Positions 19,607 through 19,675 of a stretch of 19,675 bases of DNA are shown piece after piece. This stretch comes from Triparma columacea (Eukaryota; Sar; Bolidophyceae; Parmales; Triparmaceae): assembly GCA_030267965.1 (NCBI GenBank), contig BRYA01000027.1:45613-65287 (forward strand). The letters run 5' to 3'. Made by a program: the position numbers and the translations under genes. The notes beneath the pieces were generated by a model. That model saw only the letters and a list, made by a program, of their open reading frames with translations, ran no database searches and had not been told where the DNA came from. Each line of letters starts with the position of its first letter. Position 1 is the stretch's first letter.

Positions 19607-19675
19607 GGGTTAGGGTTAGGGTTAGGGTTAGGGTTAGGGTTAGGGTTAGGGTTAGGGTTAGGGTTAGGGTTAGGG
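19607..19675 (+). repeat. Telomeric repeat (TTAGGG)n
   Basis: GGG followed by 11 perfect TTAGGG units (19610-19675) to the window edge. The G-rich strand points 3' outward, the correct orientation for a right-hand chromosome end. Perfect units and the position at the end of the sequence favour a true telomere over an interstitial array. Confidence 0.95.

Overview
The window is nuclear DNA from a eukaryotic microbe and ends at a chromosome end. Genes have short GT-AG introns (about 67-230 nt) with CTAAC or TACTAAC branch motifs, standard stop codons, and 11 perfect TTAGGG units run off the right edge. Gene content (TOR kinase, an SK-like potassium channel, a START-plus-XK-like membrane giant) and very long 3' exons suggest a unicellular alga or protist. 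A stramenopile, perhaps a bolidophyte/Parmales-type phytoplankter, is my best guess, from family impressions only.

Left region (1-7518, + strand): the 3' part of a TOR kinase gene, entered in an intron. Seven exons encode 2,300 residues covering most of the HEAT array, FAT, FRB, kinase and FATC. The FATC end is intact, and an acidic insert lies between kinase and FATC.

Middle (7645-9023, - strand): an SK-like potassium channel, tail to tail with TOR, with a GYGD filter. As read it carries a 1-nt frame disruption, and its intron was enlarged by a tandem duplication. Then 9024-10675 holds no gene I can establish. It contains a diverged duplicated intron/exon block, a C21 run and some exon-like pieces that may be 5' exons of the next gene.

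Right region (10676-19449, + strand): one large gene of 12 inferred exons and about 2,498 aa. Its N-terminal half is a series of START-like (lipid-binding fold) domains. Its C-terminal half is two tandem ten-helix membrane modules resembling XK/XKR scramblases, each ending in a tail with two RRASV motifs. I read this as a single-chain lipid-binding plus lipid-scrambling protein; the function is inferred. Only 157 bp separate its stop codon from the telomere.

The three genes show no operon-like link. TOR and the START-XK gene both have introns crowded at the 5' side and one very long last exon. Third-position usage is visibly more A/T-rich towards the telomere.
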